Notes: generated by a model not told the origin, from the letters alone. A stretch of DNA of 64,000 bases from Cryoendolithus antarcticus (GCA_002077065.1 NAJO01000034.1:248001-312000); one strand, 5' to 3'. Positions 1 to 11,585 are shown, counted from the stretch's first letter. Numbers and translations are program-made.

Positions 1-305
1 ATTGCTTAGTATTTGAGAGCGCCAATCGCAGCCTGCTTCGCGCTAAGATTGGAGGCAAGATGTCGCCGAGTCTTGATCTGCCAGATTGTGCAAGGCAGAG
101 AAGCACTCTCGGATCTTGCACGCAGAGCTTCTTATGGCAGTGTTGAACAAAATGAACAAACGGCAGTGGTGCACGAGTCGGCACGAAGTGAGTTGGAATC
201 ACCGTGCGGGAAGGAGCAAACGAGGCTTTTGTAATGGCACGAGGAGGAATGGGGCGGGAACGCAACATATGAATTAAATGTCACAAAGGAGAGAGTGATA
301 CTTCC
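1..305. other. window edge, no gene seen
   Basis: Only short overlapping reading frames with no recognisable protein features. It lies downstream of the leftward F-box-like gene and may hold its 3' untranslated region. Confidence 0.4.
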
Positions 306-960
306 CTATAAAGTCGCTTGTCTGCCTCCCTCAAGCGCTTCCTGCATCATGCGCGCGACCTCCGCTGTGAACGCAGCTACAATGCCCTCGATTGATGCAT
401 CACCTCTCAACGAGAAAGAGGACTCCTTTCTGCGTTGCAGCAACCCTGGGATGGGTATGACCAGCTCGCCACTGAGCTTGAGTGGTGCATTGGCGACCTT
501 CGTAGACCGGACACCACTTGAGTCGATACGTGCCGCAGTCATCTTTTCAATCGCCTTGATTGAGCGAGCGTCGGGGAGAAAGTTCAGCTGCAGAACAAAC
601 ACCCAACCTCCGCCTGGCGCGGTATTGTTCTTGTAGGTGAAAGAGTGAGTTTCGAATGGAAACAGCTTCTGTGTGTGGATGAGGCAAGGGTTCAGGCGGA
701 TAGTCTTCCGCTTTGTCGGTGCCGTCGTGCGCGTGCACGAGGAACATCTGTTGTTGCAGCGGCAGCGAGTCGTTAATAACGCGGTCGAAGTGGCGATTCA
801 CACGCCGCAAGGTGAAGAGCTGAGCAGCTCTGAGGCCTTGACTTAGGATGCTTTCAGTGAGCTCGACTATCGCGAAGACCTGGTGAGCGGCCGAGGCCTT
901 CGCCGGGCCGTCATTGTGGATGTTGAGTGAGGCGATGGGTATATCGTCGACGGTCGCCAT
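306..960 (-). pseudogene. F-box-like protein gene with a frameshift
   Basis: Translation from the ATG at 960 gives MATVDDIPIASLNIHNDG and then an F-box-like stretch (VFAIVELTESIL, then LRRVNRHFDRVI and LQQQMFL), a pattern common in short fungal F-box proteins that recruit substrates to SCF ubiquitin ligases. The expected continuation (RLNPCLIHTQKLFPFE, then GGGWVFVLQLNFLPDARSI, ending at the TAG at 306) is in another frame. The two frames would join near 715-735, where no plausible intron exists, so a one-base indel is the simplest reading. It could be a sequencing error or a real lesion. I recognise the F-box family only by pattern, and the target is unknown. Confidence 0.5.
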
Positions 961-1519
961 CGTATGGGAGCGTTGGCTGTTGTGGCATTAGCATGAATAT
1001 GTCACAACCAGCTATAGGCCACTTACGTGAATCAGCACACAGCGTGGAGCATTGATGAAGGGGTGGGCTTGCGGTTTGCTGGTTACGCAAGCACAAGCTC
1101 GGAGGCGAGAGACACAGAAAGCTGGTGTAACTCGCCGCTCCGCTTGTCGGCGTCAGAATCGACCGAGAATCAGGGAAGGAAGGAGCGATCGAGTGTGAGG
1201 GTAGCTTCCAGCTGGCACGCAATGCCTAAAACCAGGGATTCTCACGGAGATAATGCTATGACCTCTGCACGTATAGACACAGCTGTCATTGTAAAGTCGA
1301 GATCGAGTGCTCCTCGGAGTAAGCAACCAGACTGTCCATGAGCGAAGGAGTGTGGCTGCTTTCTCAGGGGAGAATGTTGGGTATTGCCACTGATGCAGCC
1401 ATGCCTAGAGGAGCATAGGGGACGCTCACTACCGCCGTGAGAAAGGGCGTACGACGGTGCGATTGAACATCTCGTTGATCCCGTACATCATAAGCCGTCC
1501 ATTCGTTACCAGTTTCCGG
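961..1519. other. intergenic
   Basis: Between the start of the F-box-like gene and the stop of SPC19. A plus-strand frame of about 100 codons (1027-1341) has no protein-like features. It probably holds the F-box gene promoter and the SPC19 3' end. Confidence 0.4.
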
Positions 1520-2100
1520 TCATTGCGCAGCCATACTCTTCCTCAACTGCCTCTCCCTCTGCGTAGACTGCAGCTCCAGTCTACCCACAGAATAGCTCAG
1601 CCTGTCCTTCTTCTGCCTCAACTGCGCCAACCTCCTCATCTCTGCCTCCGTCAATGCCTCCCCTGCTCCTGTGGAACCTCTGGCCACTGCAGGACTCTTC
1701 GACCCACCACTCGGCCGACTCGCATTACTCAGCCGTCCTTCCTGCAGCTCCGCTTTAGCCATAAGACTCTGCTCGCGCCTTGCCAGCTTATCGAGATGTA
1801 CTTCGACGCGTGAGAGCAGGTTATCGAGTTCGGGTTCGAGCGAGGAGAGGAGGGTTTGCTGGGCTGTGCGGAGGGAAGTTTCGGAGACGAGCTCGAAGTG
1901 CTGAGATGGTACTTAGCTAGGTGTGTGAGATATAATGGTTAAAAAGAGAGATGTACGCGAGTGGTCTGCAGCACCTTGCTCAAACGCGGGTAGTCACTAA
2001 CGCCCGCGTCGAGGATGTTGATGCTGGAGTCTAGGAGCTGCATGCTAGAGCGGAGGGAGGCAACGCAGCCTTGAAGAGCGGCGTGAGAGGCGCCGTCCAT
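1520..2100 (-). CDS. SPC19: DASH complex subunit Spc19
   Basis: Two exons, 1957-2100 and 1520-1900, with a 56 bp GT-AG intron (1901-1956) in phase 0, give 174 residues. The N-terminus carries the Spc19 pattern CVASLRSSMQLLDSSINILD, then GVSDYPRLSKVLQTTR running across the intron into HFELVSE, followed by LDKLARREQSL and a basic coiled-coil C-terminus. Spc19 is part of the fungal DASH/Dam1 ring that couples kinetochores to spindle microtubules. The start at 2100 (MDGASHAALQ) was chosen because the conserved region begins at once; an upstream in-frame Met exists but reads as non-conserved sequence. It is divergent from ATP18, with about 220 bp between the starts. Confidence 0.9.
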
Positions 2101-2319
2101 GCTGTGAGATTGGGCAGGATACTGTATTCTGTTGTCACATCCTTTGGCTGATACATGTGTAATCGCAATGTCAACATCACGTCTGAAGTTCCGCGCCGGC
2201 ATGTTCCGATTCTGCCAAGACATAGCTCAATGCCTCCCGTAAGGTCTCTCACTCCCTCTGCCAGCATCGACTAGCTATCGCCCACATCACCTCACCCATC
2301 ACACCGCACAACACATACG
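2101..2319. promoter_or_regulatory. divergent promoter SPC19 / ATP18
   Basis: A 219 bp gap separates the two start codons, so both genes must share this stretch for promoter and 5' leader. No specific factor site is claimed. Confidence 0.5.
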
Positions 2320-2753
2320 ATGCCTCTCCTCGGAAAGAAGTTCCCTGCGCCCATTGGTGAGCCTGTCGCGATATCGAGCGAAGCGGAAGTAGGCTAACCC
2401 AACCTTCAGCGGCACCCATGTGGCCATTCTACACCGCCGGTACGATCCCACCACGCCGAGATGAGCAGATATGAGGAATACACGCAGTCTGGGAAGATTG
2501 GAGGTCGAAGGGATGGAAGAATCAGAAGCTGACAGGACATTACACAGGCCTCGTGATCGCATACGGCATCAACTCCCTGCAAGGCGCTATGATGAACTGT
2601 ATGTACACCCACAACGAGAGGCGGAGTAGCTGCGGGCCAGAGACAGCTGGGATGGTATGGTGTGCTATAAGAAGCTAACGACGCATTGCAGCCGATGAAT
2701 TCAAGAACGACCCCCGAAACCCGAACTCGAACGCGCCGGCAAAACCTCACTAG
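2320..2753 (+). CDS. ATP18: F1Fo ATP synthase subunit j (Atp18)
   Basis: A tiny gene in four exons: 2320-2356, 2410-2439, 2548-2598 and 2692-2753, giving 59 residues. The spliced protein starts MPLLGKKFPAPI, continues AAPMWPFYTAG and LVIAYGINSLQGAMMN, and ends SDEFKNDPRNPN then a short tail. This matches the small mitochondrial inner-membrane subunit j/i of fungal ATP synthase: an N-terminal basic segment, one transmembrane helix, and the conserved DEFKNDPRNPN end. Every junction has GT-AG ends and consistent phase. Subunit j belongs to the membrane (Fo) part near the dimer interface. No single exon exceeds 62 bp, so automated gene calls can easily miss it. Confidence 0.9.
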
Positions 2754-4218
2754 AATGGGCATCGTAGATGGCAGCTGACTCGAGAACTACGGGACGTGTT
2801 GAGGACGTTTCGGACACGTTGGTGAAGGAAAACGTTTGAGTGCGAGGGAAAGACTTGCAAGACCGCACCAAGAACACTGTATATACCACCACAAATACCT
2901 GCACCATATACCGGAGCTCCCAAGACTTGCCGTCACTACTTCTGTCAGGCTCTGCTCGAACGCTGCCGCGACAAAGCGTGTGCATGCACGGTTTGCGTAC
3001 CTATTGACGGATTTGATGGTTTCGAGGAGCGAGTCCAACAAGGCTCTAGGTTTCCAGGAGAGCTTTGGGAGCGTGCCGTCACTCTACGTCAGCGTTGCAA
3101 AAAAATGACTGTTCTCGGAAGACGTGTGAATGGGCAGTCCCAGTGCCGTTGATACATTGCGAATGTCCCACTGCAATGGTCGCTGTTGATGTACTATCCA
3201 CTAGGATGATCTCGACAAGACGTCCGACTTCATGGAATAACTCGGGCGCTGCAGTAGTACGAAGTGACGATAGGCGAGCTGAATATATCATCCAAACCTG
3301 ACGCCCTAGGTAGGTAGTACAAACAGGCAGCTGAGGCCATTATTGAGGCCGCCCTTGAGCACATCCAAGTGACGTTCAGATCGTACAGCACTATGAATAG
3401 AGATCACAAGTACTTGCTACCGATCCTTGCCCGCGGAAAGGCGCATGGCCGGCATGAATCGGCCTCTATGCATATGCTTGACAAAGCTATGCTGCAGCCA
3501 CCAACGTGGGCGCTTACAGTGTAGCTCGAGTGAGCTGGTGCATGAGTGAGGTACTGAAGTCTCGTGTGAAGTGAGCACAAGGTAGGCACTGCTATGGAAG
3601 GCTGCAACACAACAGCAGAGTAACATCCGTAGCGTACCATCAGCATGGTCCGCAGTGTCTCAGCAGTGATCTAGCCTTTCAGATAGACCAAAGAATCTGC
3701 TTTCAGGAACGTGGCAACACGCCCTTTGCAAAATCAGGGATCCGTGACCTGTCACAGTGAAGCTGATGACCGGCAGTCACGCCTTGCTAAAGCTCCTCAT
3801 ATTAGACAACTCTTGACAGCACATGCATGTTCCTTTGTTCCCTTCTCACTATCGACCGCAGCAGGTGGCAGTGAAGTCAGCCAGACAAAGTGAGGCAATT
3901 CGTTTCTGATTCGGCTTTCACCAACGCCCCACTTTTTCCCTGAACCTGAGGTTCGCGTTTCACCAGCGCCGGCCGGTCTTGCCTTTGCCTTGCCAAGCTT
4001 GGGCTTGTGGCTCGCTCCTCATCCAGACAGACGCAGCCTGACCGCTTGCTCTCACACTTAACCAACACACACCACCCCCCTCTCCGCCTCCACCACCGCC
4101 GCAGTCACTGCACGCTGCGGCCAGGTACCCACACAGTCAGCATACCTACCCGCATCCGGCTCCGCTCTAGCCCTCATCACAACACACGTCAAGCCTCGAC
4201 AAAGAGGCTGAAGCAACC
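2754..4218. other. intergenic and casein kinase leader
   Basis: About 1.46 kb. The last 250 bases before 4219 are rich in C and pyrimidines, as expected for the leader and promoter of a highly expressed fungal gene. Short frames at 2787-3301 on the minus strand have no domain I could recognise. Confidence 0.4.
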
Positions 4219-5649
4219 ATGACGACAATGGTATGTCCTTGGTCCTAGGTGCTGCCACGGCATACCTATACCTCATCATGACAGGGACAGCAGTGATGAC
4301 TGACACACAGCAGGACCTTCGCGTAGGTAACAAGTACCGGATTGGTCGCAAGATCGGCAGCGGTAGCTTCGGTGACATCTACCTGGGTATGCCTCTACTG
4401 ACTATACTTCACTATTTGACAACACTGACACCTCAGCACAGGTACTAACATCATCTCTGGCGAAGAGATCGCCATCAAGCTTGAGTCGGTGAAGGCCAAG
4501 CACCCTCAACTCGAGTATGAAGCTCGCGTCTACAAATCCCTCGCCGGCGGTGTCGGCATCCCCTTCGTCAGATGGTTCGGGACGGAGTGCGACTACAACG
4601 CCATGGTGCTCGATCTGCTCGGCCCCTCCCTAGAGGACCTCTTCAACTTCTGCAACCGGAAGTTCTCGCTCAAGACTGTGCTCCTGCTTGCGGATCAACT
4701 TATCAGCCGCATCGAGTACATCCATGCCAAGAGCTTCATCCATCGTGACATCAAGCCCGATAACTTCTTAATGGGAATTGGCAAGAGAGGAAACCAGGTC
4801 AACGTGATTGATTTCGGGTTGGCGAAGAAGTACCGGGACCCAAAGACGCACTTCCACATCCCATACCGTGAGAACAAGAACTTGACGGGCACGGCTCGTT
4901 ATGCTTCGATCAACACCCATCTCGGTGTCGGTATGTAGTCTCCTGCATTACTCTTACTATAGCTCGGTTCACTGACAGTGTCACAGAGCAATCACGCCGC
5001 GATGACATGGAGTCTCTTGGCTATGTCATGCTCTACTTCTGCCGTGGCAGCCTTCCATGGCAGGGCCTTAAGGCGGCGACCAAGAAGCAGAAGTACGACC
5101 GCATCATGGAGAAGAAGATGACCACACCGACTGAGGTCTTGTGCCGTGGCTTCCCGAACGAGTTCGCCATCTACCTCAACTACACCCGGTCCCTCCGCTT
5201 CGACGACAAGCCAGACTACTCCTACCTCCGCAAGATCTTCAGGGACCTCTTCGTCCGTGAAGGCTTCCAGTACGATTACGTCTTCGACTGGACTGTCTAC
5301 AAGTACCAGAAGAACGCCCAGGCCATCGCCCAGCAGACTCAGACCGGCCCTGCTGCCGCCGAGGAGGCCGATGAGAAGCCACGCCGCACGAACGCGGCGA
5401 CTGCGGGCAACAGCGGTATCACTGACAAGCGTCGCGGCCCAGTGAATCCGAGACCCGAGGGCACCGGAATGTGAGTTGCCGCAGCACATGACTCTGCCCT
5501 CCTCCGCTCTTGTAAGCGCCTTCCCTCTGCGTTCGAACGTTGCTTTGGCGCGAGGGACCTTCAGAATCTTGCTAACGTCTCGTGTTCGCTCCATCAGGCA
5601 ACTCCGTTCCAGCAAGCGCGGTGCTGAGCCCTCTTACAATAACTACTGA
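4219..5649 (+). CDS. hhp1: casein kinase I (Hhp1/Hrr25 type)
   Basis: Five exons: 4219-4230, 4314-4386, 4442-4930, 4987-5470 and 5598-5649, giving 369 residues. The kinase starts [17 protein letters not shown], with the glycine loop GSGSFGD at 19-25, the ATP-binding lysine 41 in EIAIKLE, the catalytic HRDIKPDN, the DFGLAKK metal loop, and the CK1-specific [21 protein letters not shown]. The tail after the kinase domain is short and hydrophilic and is split by the last intron. CK1 of this type acts in clock control, DNA repair, vesicle traffic and meiosis in fungi. The first coding exon is only 12 bases. An alternative acceptor three bases upstream (4310) would add one Gln. Confidence 0.95.
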
Positions 5650-6677
5650 GCGGCTTGGTCTGGGTAGGGTTGCTCTGCAGTGACTTGCATCGACCTCTCT
5701 CAACTCTTTACCTTGTGGCGGCTCATCCCGGCACGGAATGTTTTGGTGCGTCTTCTTGGCGGACCGGACATCATCGACACCTCTCATATTGGTATCAACC
5801 TGCGTAATATATGGCTGTGCGCGTCAAGGCCGGTATCTGTACTCGACATGGCTTTGCTGGACGTTCTACGTGACTCTGGCGATACTGTGCTCGAGGCGGA
5901 TGCTGGCGAATACGCGGGCAAGCTATTCGCAGCTCTTCTGGCGTGTCACTCGGCAGGACTTTCAGATATCTTGCACATCATCAAGCAAACAAGATACTCT
6001 GGGATTACCTGCAGGCGAACGCCACTGACAGAGATCTTGAGACATTGAACTGTCGAAACAACTTTTCCTTGCACTACTCAGCACATGCTCACCATCACAA
6101 CGACCATCCGCCCAATACTATCGATATCACCATTCCGACGATTGAACGGCCATACTCGGGTATCTGACGGGCGTGCTGGAGGTTTTCTTACTAGATTGCA
6201 AGTTTATGGGTGGTGATTTGGGGATCCGGGGATGCACTCGTGGGGAGGTAATAGCATCGGAGGACGAGGAGACCGGTAGCAGAGGCTCGCCAGGAGTACA
6301 TGTCTAGAAGCGCGGCTGTCTCGAAAGAGCACCCGCTTCGATTGGCTGGACGTCAGACTAGCTATGGACGGCTTCATGGTGAAAGCCCTGCTCCGGATGG
6401 TGGAGTGGAGGGCTTCTGCATAGTTTTGGTCAATTGCTTTTCACTGAACACGTTCCATGTCTTCTCAACACAGCATTGAGTTACGCTTAACCCGTGAGTG
6501 ACACCATCATGGCATTCTTGATTTACCAGAATGTTGCACGTGACACCGCACCTCCTCCGCGCATTAGCGCCTCAGATTATTTGTCCGGGACCGATGTGTG
6601 CCCTCCATGCCATCCGACCATTGTGATCTTCTGCATCCACATCCAGTGCTCCCATATCGCCCTCACATGTCCCGGGC
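5650..6677. other. intergenic
   Basis: About 1 kb between CK1 and Rsm22 on the same strand. A plus-strand frame of 122 codons (5680-6048) has no recognisable features and probably overlaps the CK1 3' untranslated region. The rest should hold the Rsm22 promoter. Confidence 0.4.
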
Positions 6678-9170
6678 ATGCTCGCCTCCTTCTCACTACA
6701 TCGCACAGCGTGCAACACTTGCAGACTCCGAGCACTCATCGCCAGTAAGATCTTTGCACGGAGTAGAGGATTCGCTGCGATATCGTTGCTTTCCAGAAAG
6801 GAGCTGGGGAGCGCGCGCTGGCATGACGCAGCAGGCGATGGGCAAAACACATCGAGGAGGAGAGGATTTGCGGAATCAGTAGCATTGGGCGCGAGGAAGA
6901 GACGAGGACAAGGCATTGTGCTCGATACGATAGCGCTGCCGCCACGAGGGGAAGTCGATGAGCGCGCGGGCGTGGTGGGCGAGAGTCCCTCAGCTTTAGC
7001 CCAGCCAGCTGAGATTGTGGAGGAAGATGGTGAAGCTGCGCTGGAACTCACCGACGAGGACTACGCCATGCTGGCCGAATGTGTGGATGCCCTGGATGCT
7101 GCTGTGCTCGCTGAAGATGGCCTGGAGGCGCTGAGAGAGGCGCTGGAGCCGTATGCTGGTGATGCGAGGGTTTTGGCTGTGCGAGAGGTGTTTGGGGAGA
7201 ACTTACCTGTAGGATTGTTGATGGAAGAGGAGGAGATGAGGTTGTATGAGGCGATGTATGGTGAGGTTGAGGAAGTGGAACTGGGGTTGTGGTATGAGAT
7301 GCAGGCAGCGATGGAGAACGAGGGGCCGGACAAGGACGGCTGGGAGGCAGAGGTGTCGAGTGGAGATGCTGAGGGGCGCAAGGCGCCGGAGACGAGTGGG
7401 AGGACAACGGCGGCAGACCTCCGTCTCGAAGAAGATATACGCGGCGTCCGAGACGAGGACATCGACGACGAAGCAACAGATTACGCAGAGTCTGAACCCG
7501 ACCCAACGGCGCGAGCGCACCATCTCACGGTAGCGAATCGCGCCTCTACATCGCCTTCCACGCTTCAGCTTTCGAAGCTCACTCTGACAGACCCGATCCA
7601 GGCCATCATCGCCAACACCTCGCCAGTCCACCTTACGGAAGCAGCCCACAAGATCTTCGGCGGCATCGGACTACCTTACAGCGTTTCCACGCCCTCGCTA
7701 GCGAAGACGATGCAGCAGAAGCCTGTCGCACTGGATGTTTCGCAGGGGCGGATGACGGACATGGAGGGCGATGCGTTCATGGCTGTTCTGATGCCTGCTA
7801 TGTACGCTACCATCACGAATGTGCTCGCCGAGACGCGGAAGCGGCTGGGGACTGCGTGGGCCGAGAGTCTAGTGAGAAAAGCTGAGGCAGGGGAGTTGAG
7901 AATCCTGGATGCTGGCGGAGCGGGAGCGGGGGTGTTGGCCGTGCGGGAGTTGCTGAGGGCGGAGTGGGAGAGGATGCATGAGGATGACATATCAGCAGAT
8001 GCCGGCACAGCAGTCGCGGAGGCTGACGGCAAGCTGGGTGGCTCCGGTCTCAGCGCGCCACTGGGCAACGCAGTGGTGCTCACCGGCTCGGACGCTCTTC
8101 GCCACCGCTCCTCGAAGCTGCTGGACAACACCACCTTTGTCCCCAGACTACCCGACTACGGACACACCGAAACCGCAAAGCAAACCGGCAAATTCGACTT
8201 TGTCATTGCACCGCACACGCTCTGGCCGATCCGCGAAGACTACGTCCGACGTACTCACGTCGACAATCTGTGGTCCCTCGTGAATGCCGACAGCGGCGTG
8301 CTGATAATGCTCGAGAAAGGTGTGCCTCGAGGTTTTGAAGCCATAGCTAGCGCTCGGCAGCATCTCTTGAACGCCCACATCGCTTCGCCCGGCGACGAGG
8401 CCCGCAGTGCTAACATCCAGGAGCCAGAGATTGAGTGGGAAGGTTCCGCCCAGGCGAAGGAGGCTGGCATGATCATTGCGCCTTGCACGAATCATACTGC
8501 TTGCCCGATGTACTCTGGCGCCAATAAAGGCACGGTGAAGGGAAGGAAGGATATCTGCCACTTCGAGCAACGCTACATCCGCCCGCCATTTTTGCAAAAG
8601 ATCGTGAATGCAAGAGACAAGAATTTCGAGGATGTGAAGTTCTCCTACCTGGCTGTGCTGAGAGGGCAGGATCTTCGATTACCTCAACCCGAGACGCCGA
8701 ATGTATTCGCAGACCAGCCTGTCGCACTACAAGGTCCGGAAGCGTTGGAGCTCGCTGCAACAGGCTATGAGCTACACAATCGGGAGACCGATGCTGGCGT
8801 CTCCTCCCTGTCACTTCCCCGCCAAATTCTCCCACCCCTCAAACGCCACGGCCACGTCACCATGGACCTCTGCACCCCTCTCGGCACGCTTGAACGCTGG
8901 GTCGTGCCGAAGTCATTCTCACGGCAGGCTTACCGGGATGCACGTAAGACTCAATGGGGTGATCTATGGGCGCTCGGCGCGAAGACTAGGGTCGAAAGAG
9001 CTGCGAGGGGGGCAGGGAAGCATGCTAAGAAGGAGGTGCTACTTGATGCAGAGGAGGGACGGGTGCCGAGGAAGGGGTTGAGTAAGAGGAAAATCAAAGA
9101 GAAGAGGAGGGGGAAGGAGAGGAGGGCGGGGAGGGTGGGGGTGTTGTTGGGGAGGGAGGAGTTCGGGTAG
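6678..9170 (+). CDS. RSM22: mitochondrial ribosome assembly methyltransferase-like protein Rsm22
   Basis: A single 830-codon exon. The first 60 residues are Arg/Ser/Ala-rich without clustered acids, as in a mitochondrial presequence. A long acidic segment follows, then the Rsm22 domain: a SAM-binding-like loop (LRILDAGGAGAG), the FDFVIAPHTLWPI strand, GVLIMLEKGVPRGFE, and the cysteine cluster in IIAPCTNHTACPMY and DICHFEQRY, followed by KFSYLAVLRG. The C-terminus is very basic. Rsm22 proteins act in assembly of the mitochondrial small ribosomal subunit; the cysteines are thought to bind an iron-sulfur cluster or zinc. The fit along the domain is good; the acidic insert at roughly 170-260 is lineage-variable. 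Confidence 0.9.
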   Translation: MLASFSLHRTACNTCRLRALIASKIFARSRGFAAISLLSRKELGSARWHDAAGDGQNTSRRRGFAESVALGARKRRGQGIVLDTIALPPRGEVDERAGVVGESPSALAQPAEIVEEDGEAALELTDEDYAMLAECVDALDAAVLAEDGLEALREALEPYAGDARVLAVREVFGENLPVGLLMEEEEMRLYEAMYGEVEEVELGLWYEMQAAMENEGPDKDGWEAEVSSGDAEGRKAPETSGRTTAADLRLEEDIRGVRDEDIDDEATDYAESEPDPTARAHHLTVANRASTSPSTLQLSKLTLTDPIQAIIANTSPVHLTEAAHKIFGGIGLPYSVSTPSLAKTMQQKPVALDVSQGRMTDMEGDAFMAVLMPAMYATITNVLAETRKRLGTAWAESLVRKAEAGELRILDAGGAGAGVLAVRELLRAEWERMHEDDISADAGTAVAEADGKLGGSGLSAPLGNAVVLTGSDALRHRSSKLLDNTTFVPRLPDYGHTETAKQTGKFDFVIAPHTLWPIREDYVRRTHVDNLWSLVNADSGVLIMLEKGVPRGFEAIASARQHLLNAHIASPGDEARSANIQEPEIEWEGSAQAKEAGMIIAPCTNHTACPMYSGANKGTVKGRKDICHFEQRYIRPPFLQKIVNARDKNFEDVKFSYLAVLRGQDLRLPQPETPNVFADQPVALQGPEALELAATGYELHNRETDAGVSSLSLPRQILPPLKRHGHVTMDLCTPLGTLERWVVPKSFSRQAYRDARKTQWGDLWALGAKTRVERAARGAGKHAKKEVLLDAEEGRVPRKGLSKRKIKEKRRGKERRAGRVGVLLGREEFG

Positions 9171-10114
9171 ATAAAGGTGGAGTACAATAGACCTGTACAG
9201 ATGAAGATGTAAGATAGAGTGTACCATAGACCACTCCGGAAGCCACGTGGTATCCTGCGCCACAGCGTTGGTGTTCATTGTTCACTTCCTGGTGTTAGCC
9301 CCATCGCAGAGCATCAGCTCCTTCCTCAAAGAAACTCCAGCCCAACCGCTTTCGGCTGTTGCGACAAGCGCTGACTTTGCCCTATCATGGGCGCTCTACT
9401 AACATCCGCCACGCCTCACCCATTGACGATACTTCCTGGCGCCTAATTCAGTGTATATACTATACAAAACAATCCAGCTACAAATCTCAAGCTGAGGAGG
9501 TGCTGGAGCAATTCATGTAACTTACATGTACAGTGACAAGATCCGGCACTCTTCTCTTTCTTCCACCCGACGGCTCGTCCCGCCTCATTCAAGGGACGGA
9601 CTTCGCTCAACCGACCTCAGATCTGTAGGCGAGAAGGGACCCCTCTATCGAAGTCTATCCTTGCAGGGTCGTCTATATCGCAACAGCTCGGCATAAACCC
9701 CATCGACCGACGGTCGTCGTGTGGTCCTGTCATTTCTTTGCGCACCAGCGTTCTGATAGTCGACGACGCCTCTGTTGCCCAAGGCGGAGAAGTGGCGGGG
9801 AGACTTGGGAAGACGAACGGAGCTCGTCGCCGAGTGCAGGGAAGATTATAGGAGAAGAGTCGTTGGTGTCATTGGAGGAGCGTGGCATTGGAGGACTTGC
9901 TTGAGCAGAGAGCCATTGTGCAAAAGCGTTCGACCGGGAGCGCTGCATCTGGACGTCTGAACGCCTCCTACATCACGCCGACTGGCCCGCACACAGTCAC
10001 AACGCCCTCTGACGAATACACAATCAACATCGGTAGACCGCCCTTCCACTCGCTACAGCTCTCTCATCGCCTCCGCCTCCCCGACGTCGAACTCGTCCTC
10101 TCACCGCTCGCATC
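9171..10114. other. intergenic, Rac promoter and leader
   Basis: Nearly 1 kb before the Rac start with no supported gene. The final 100 bases are C/T-rich, as in fungal leaders. Short frames on both strands look like chance. Confidence 0.4.
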
Positions 10115-10935
10115 ATGGCCACCCAACCAACGCAATCGCTCAAGTGTGTGGTCACCGGCGACGGAGCCGTTGGGAAGACATGTCTCCTGATATCATACAC
10201 CACGAACGCCTTTCCGGGTGAATACATACCCACGGTTTTCGACAACTATTCCGCATCAGTGATGGTAGACGGCAAGCCGATAAGCTTGGGATTGTGGGAC
10301 ACGGCAGGACAGGAAGATTACGATCGGCTGCGACCGCTGAGCTACCCGCAGACGGATGTGTTCTTGATTTGTTTTAGCATTGTCAGTCCGAGTAGTTTTG
10401 ACAACGTGAAGGCGAAGGTACGTACTAGCCTGAGGCGTGTGAGAGCGGCGTGCAGGAGACACGGCGTGAAGAGGTGGGATATGAGATATGGCATCTGACA
10501 GCTTTGCAGTGGTTTCCAGAGATTGAGCATCACGCACCTGGCGTGCCACTCATACTAGTTGGTAAGTCTCTCAGTTTCCGTACCGCGACAATCCTCCTTC
10601 CACAAGATCTAACACTCATACCACAGGCACCAAGCTCGACTTACGCGATGATCCAGAAGTAAAGGAGCAGCTGCGTCAAAGAAAAATGCAGCCCATACAG
10701 TATGAGCAAGCTGTGGCAGTCGCAAAAGATATCAGAGCGGTGAAGTACCTTGAGTGCTCGGCATTGACGCAGAGGAATCTGAAGAGTGTGTTTGATGAGG
10801 CTATCAAGTGAGTATCCCTGCCTGAAACGACTCCAACGATTCATCAAAATGTGGATGCTGACAGTTTTCGTCAGAGCAGTGATAAGCCCGCGACCGCCTG
10901 TCAAGCCCAAGAAGAGCAAATGCAGTATACTGTAA
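10115..10935 (+). CDS. racA: Rho-family GTPase Rac
   Basis: Four exons: 10115-10417, 10510-10561, 10627-10807 and 10875-10935, giving 198 residues. It has the P-loop GDGAVGKT, switch [12 protein letters not shown], switch [21 protein letters not shown], the guanine-specificity motif TKLDLRDD, the SAL motif in [12 protein letters not shown], and a polybasic tail ending in a CAAX box, CSIL. The final Leu predicts geranylgeranylation and plasma-membrane location. [17 protein letters not shown] and the tail KPKKSK fit Rac rather than Cdc42. In filamentous fungi Rac controls actin-based polarised growth and NADPH-oxidase activation. Confidence 0.95.
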
Positions 10936-11585
10936 TGCTGCTTGGGCTGCTTTCGTTTGGGTCACAGGCGACAAGGATGTTCGGGTCTTTGTCGAGCGGG
11001 AGGCATATACACCAATGGCATTTACTCGTCAGCTCTGTCTATGTCAAGTATTTATCGCGTGAACAACTGTAAATCGGACGGAACGCTGTTCTGGGGGTGA
11101 ACTAATTACAAGGACGGCAGAGCTGAACAGGTCATCACGCGGGAGGGAACTTCTTCTTGTTCTTGCGGACCTTGCCAGCCCTACGTGGCCTTCTGTAATC
11201 TTCTTCGTTATAGCCGTTGCGCTACCGTGCGCCAATGCTGTGGATGTGGATCCGGGTCATTGACTAGCGTGACGCAATGCATTGATGAAACTCACATCAA
11301 CACAGCAACGCGTCGTGCGACATGTTGTTAACCTTTGCTACTTCCTACAATATCCGATGCATGTGCAAGTGTGTCAAGCATTCCGCGACATCTTCGGTAG
11401 CATGTCATTTCGCGCATGAAGTCAAGCCCTGTCGCAAAGCGCATCGCAATCTCCGGGGAGTCCCTCCTTCAGCCCCCGGCAGTCTCACAAGACGAGGGTC
11501 AGACGCAGACCCTTGTCACTAATCCCGCAGGTACACACACATTACAGCCGCCCGCGTCGTTTGAGTGCTAGCCTGTCTGCAGCTA
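10936..11585. other. intergenic, possible small minus-strand exon
   Basis: Contains the Rac 3' region and the septin promoter. On the minus strand, 11135-11221 reads as a basic peptide (RNGYNEEDYRRPRRAGKVRK, then a Lys-rich end) preceded by an acceptor-like TAG, with a GTGAGT about 75 bp upstream. No convincing first exon was found. Confidence 0.3.

Noticed and set aside
2787..3301. Minus-strand frames as a third BTB gene
   Set aside because: A faint BTB-like spacing was seen, but no consistent exons or core motif could be built.
5680..6048. 122-codon plus-strand frame after casein kinase I
   Set aside because: No protein-like pattern or splice context, and it lies where the 3' untranslated region is expected.
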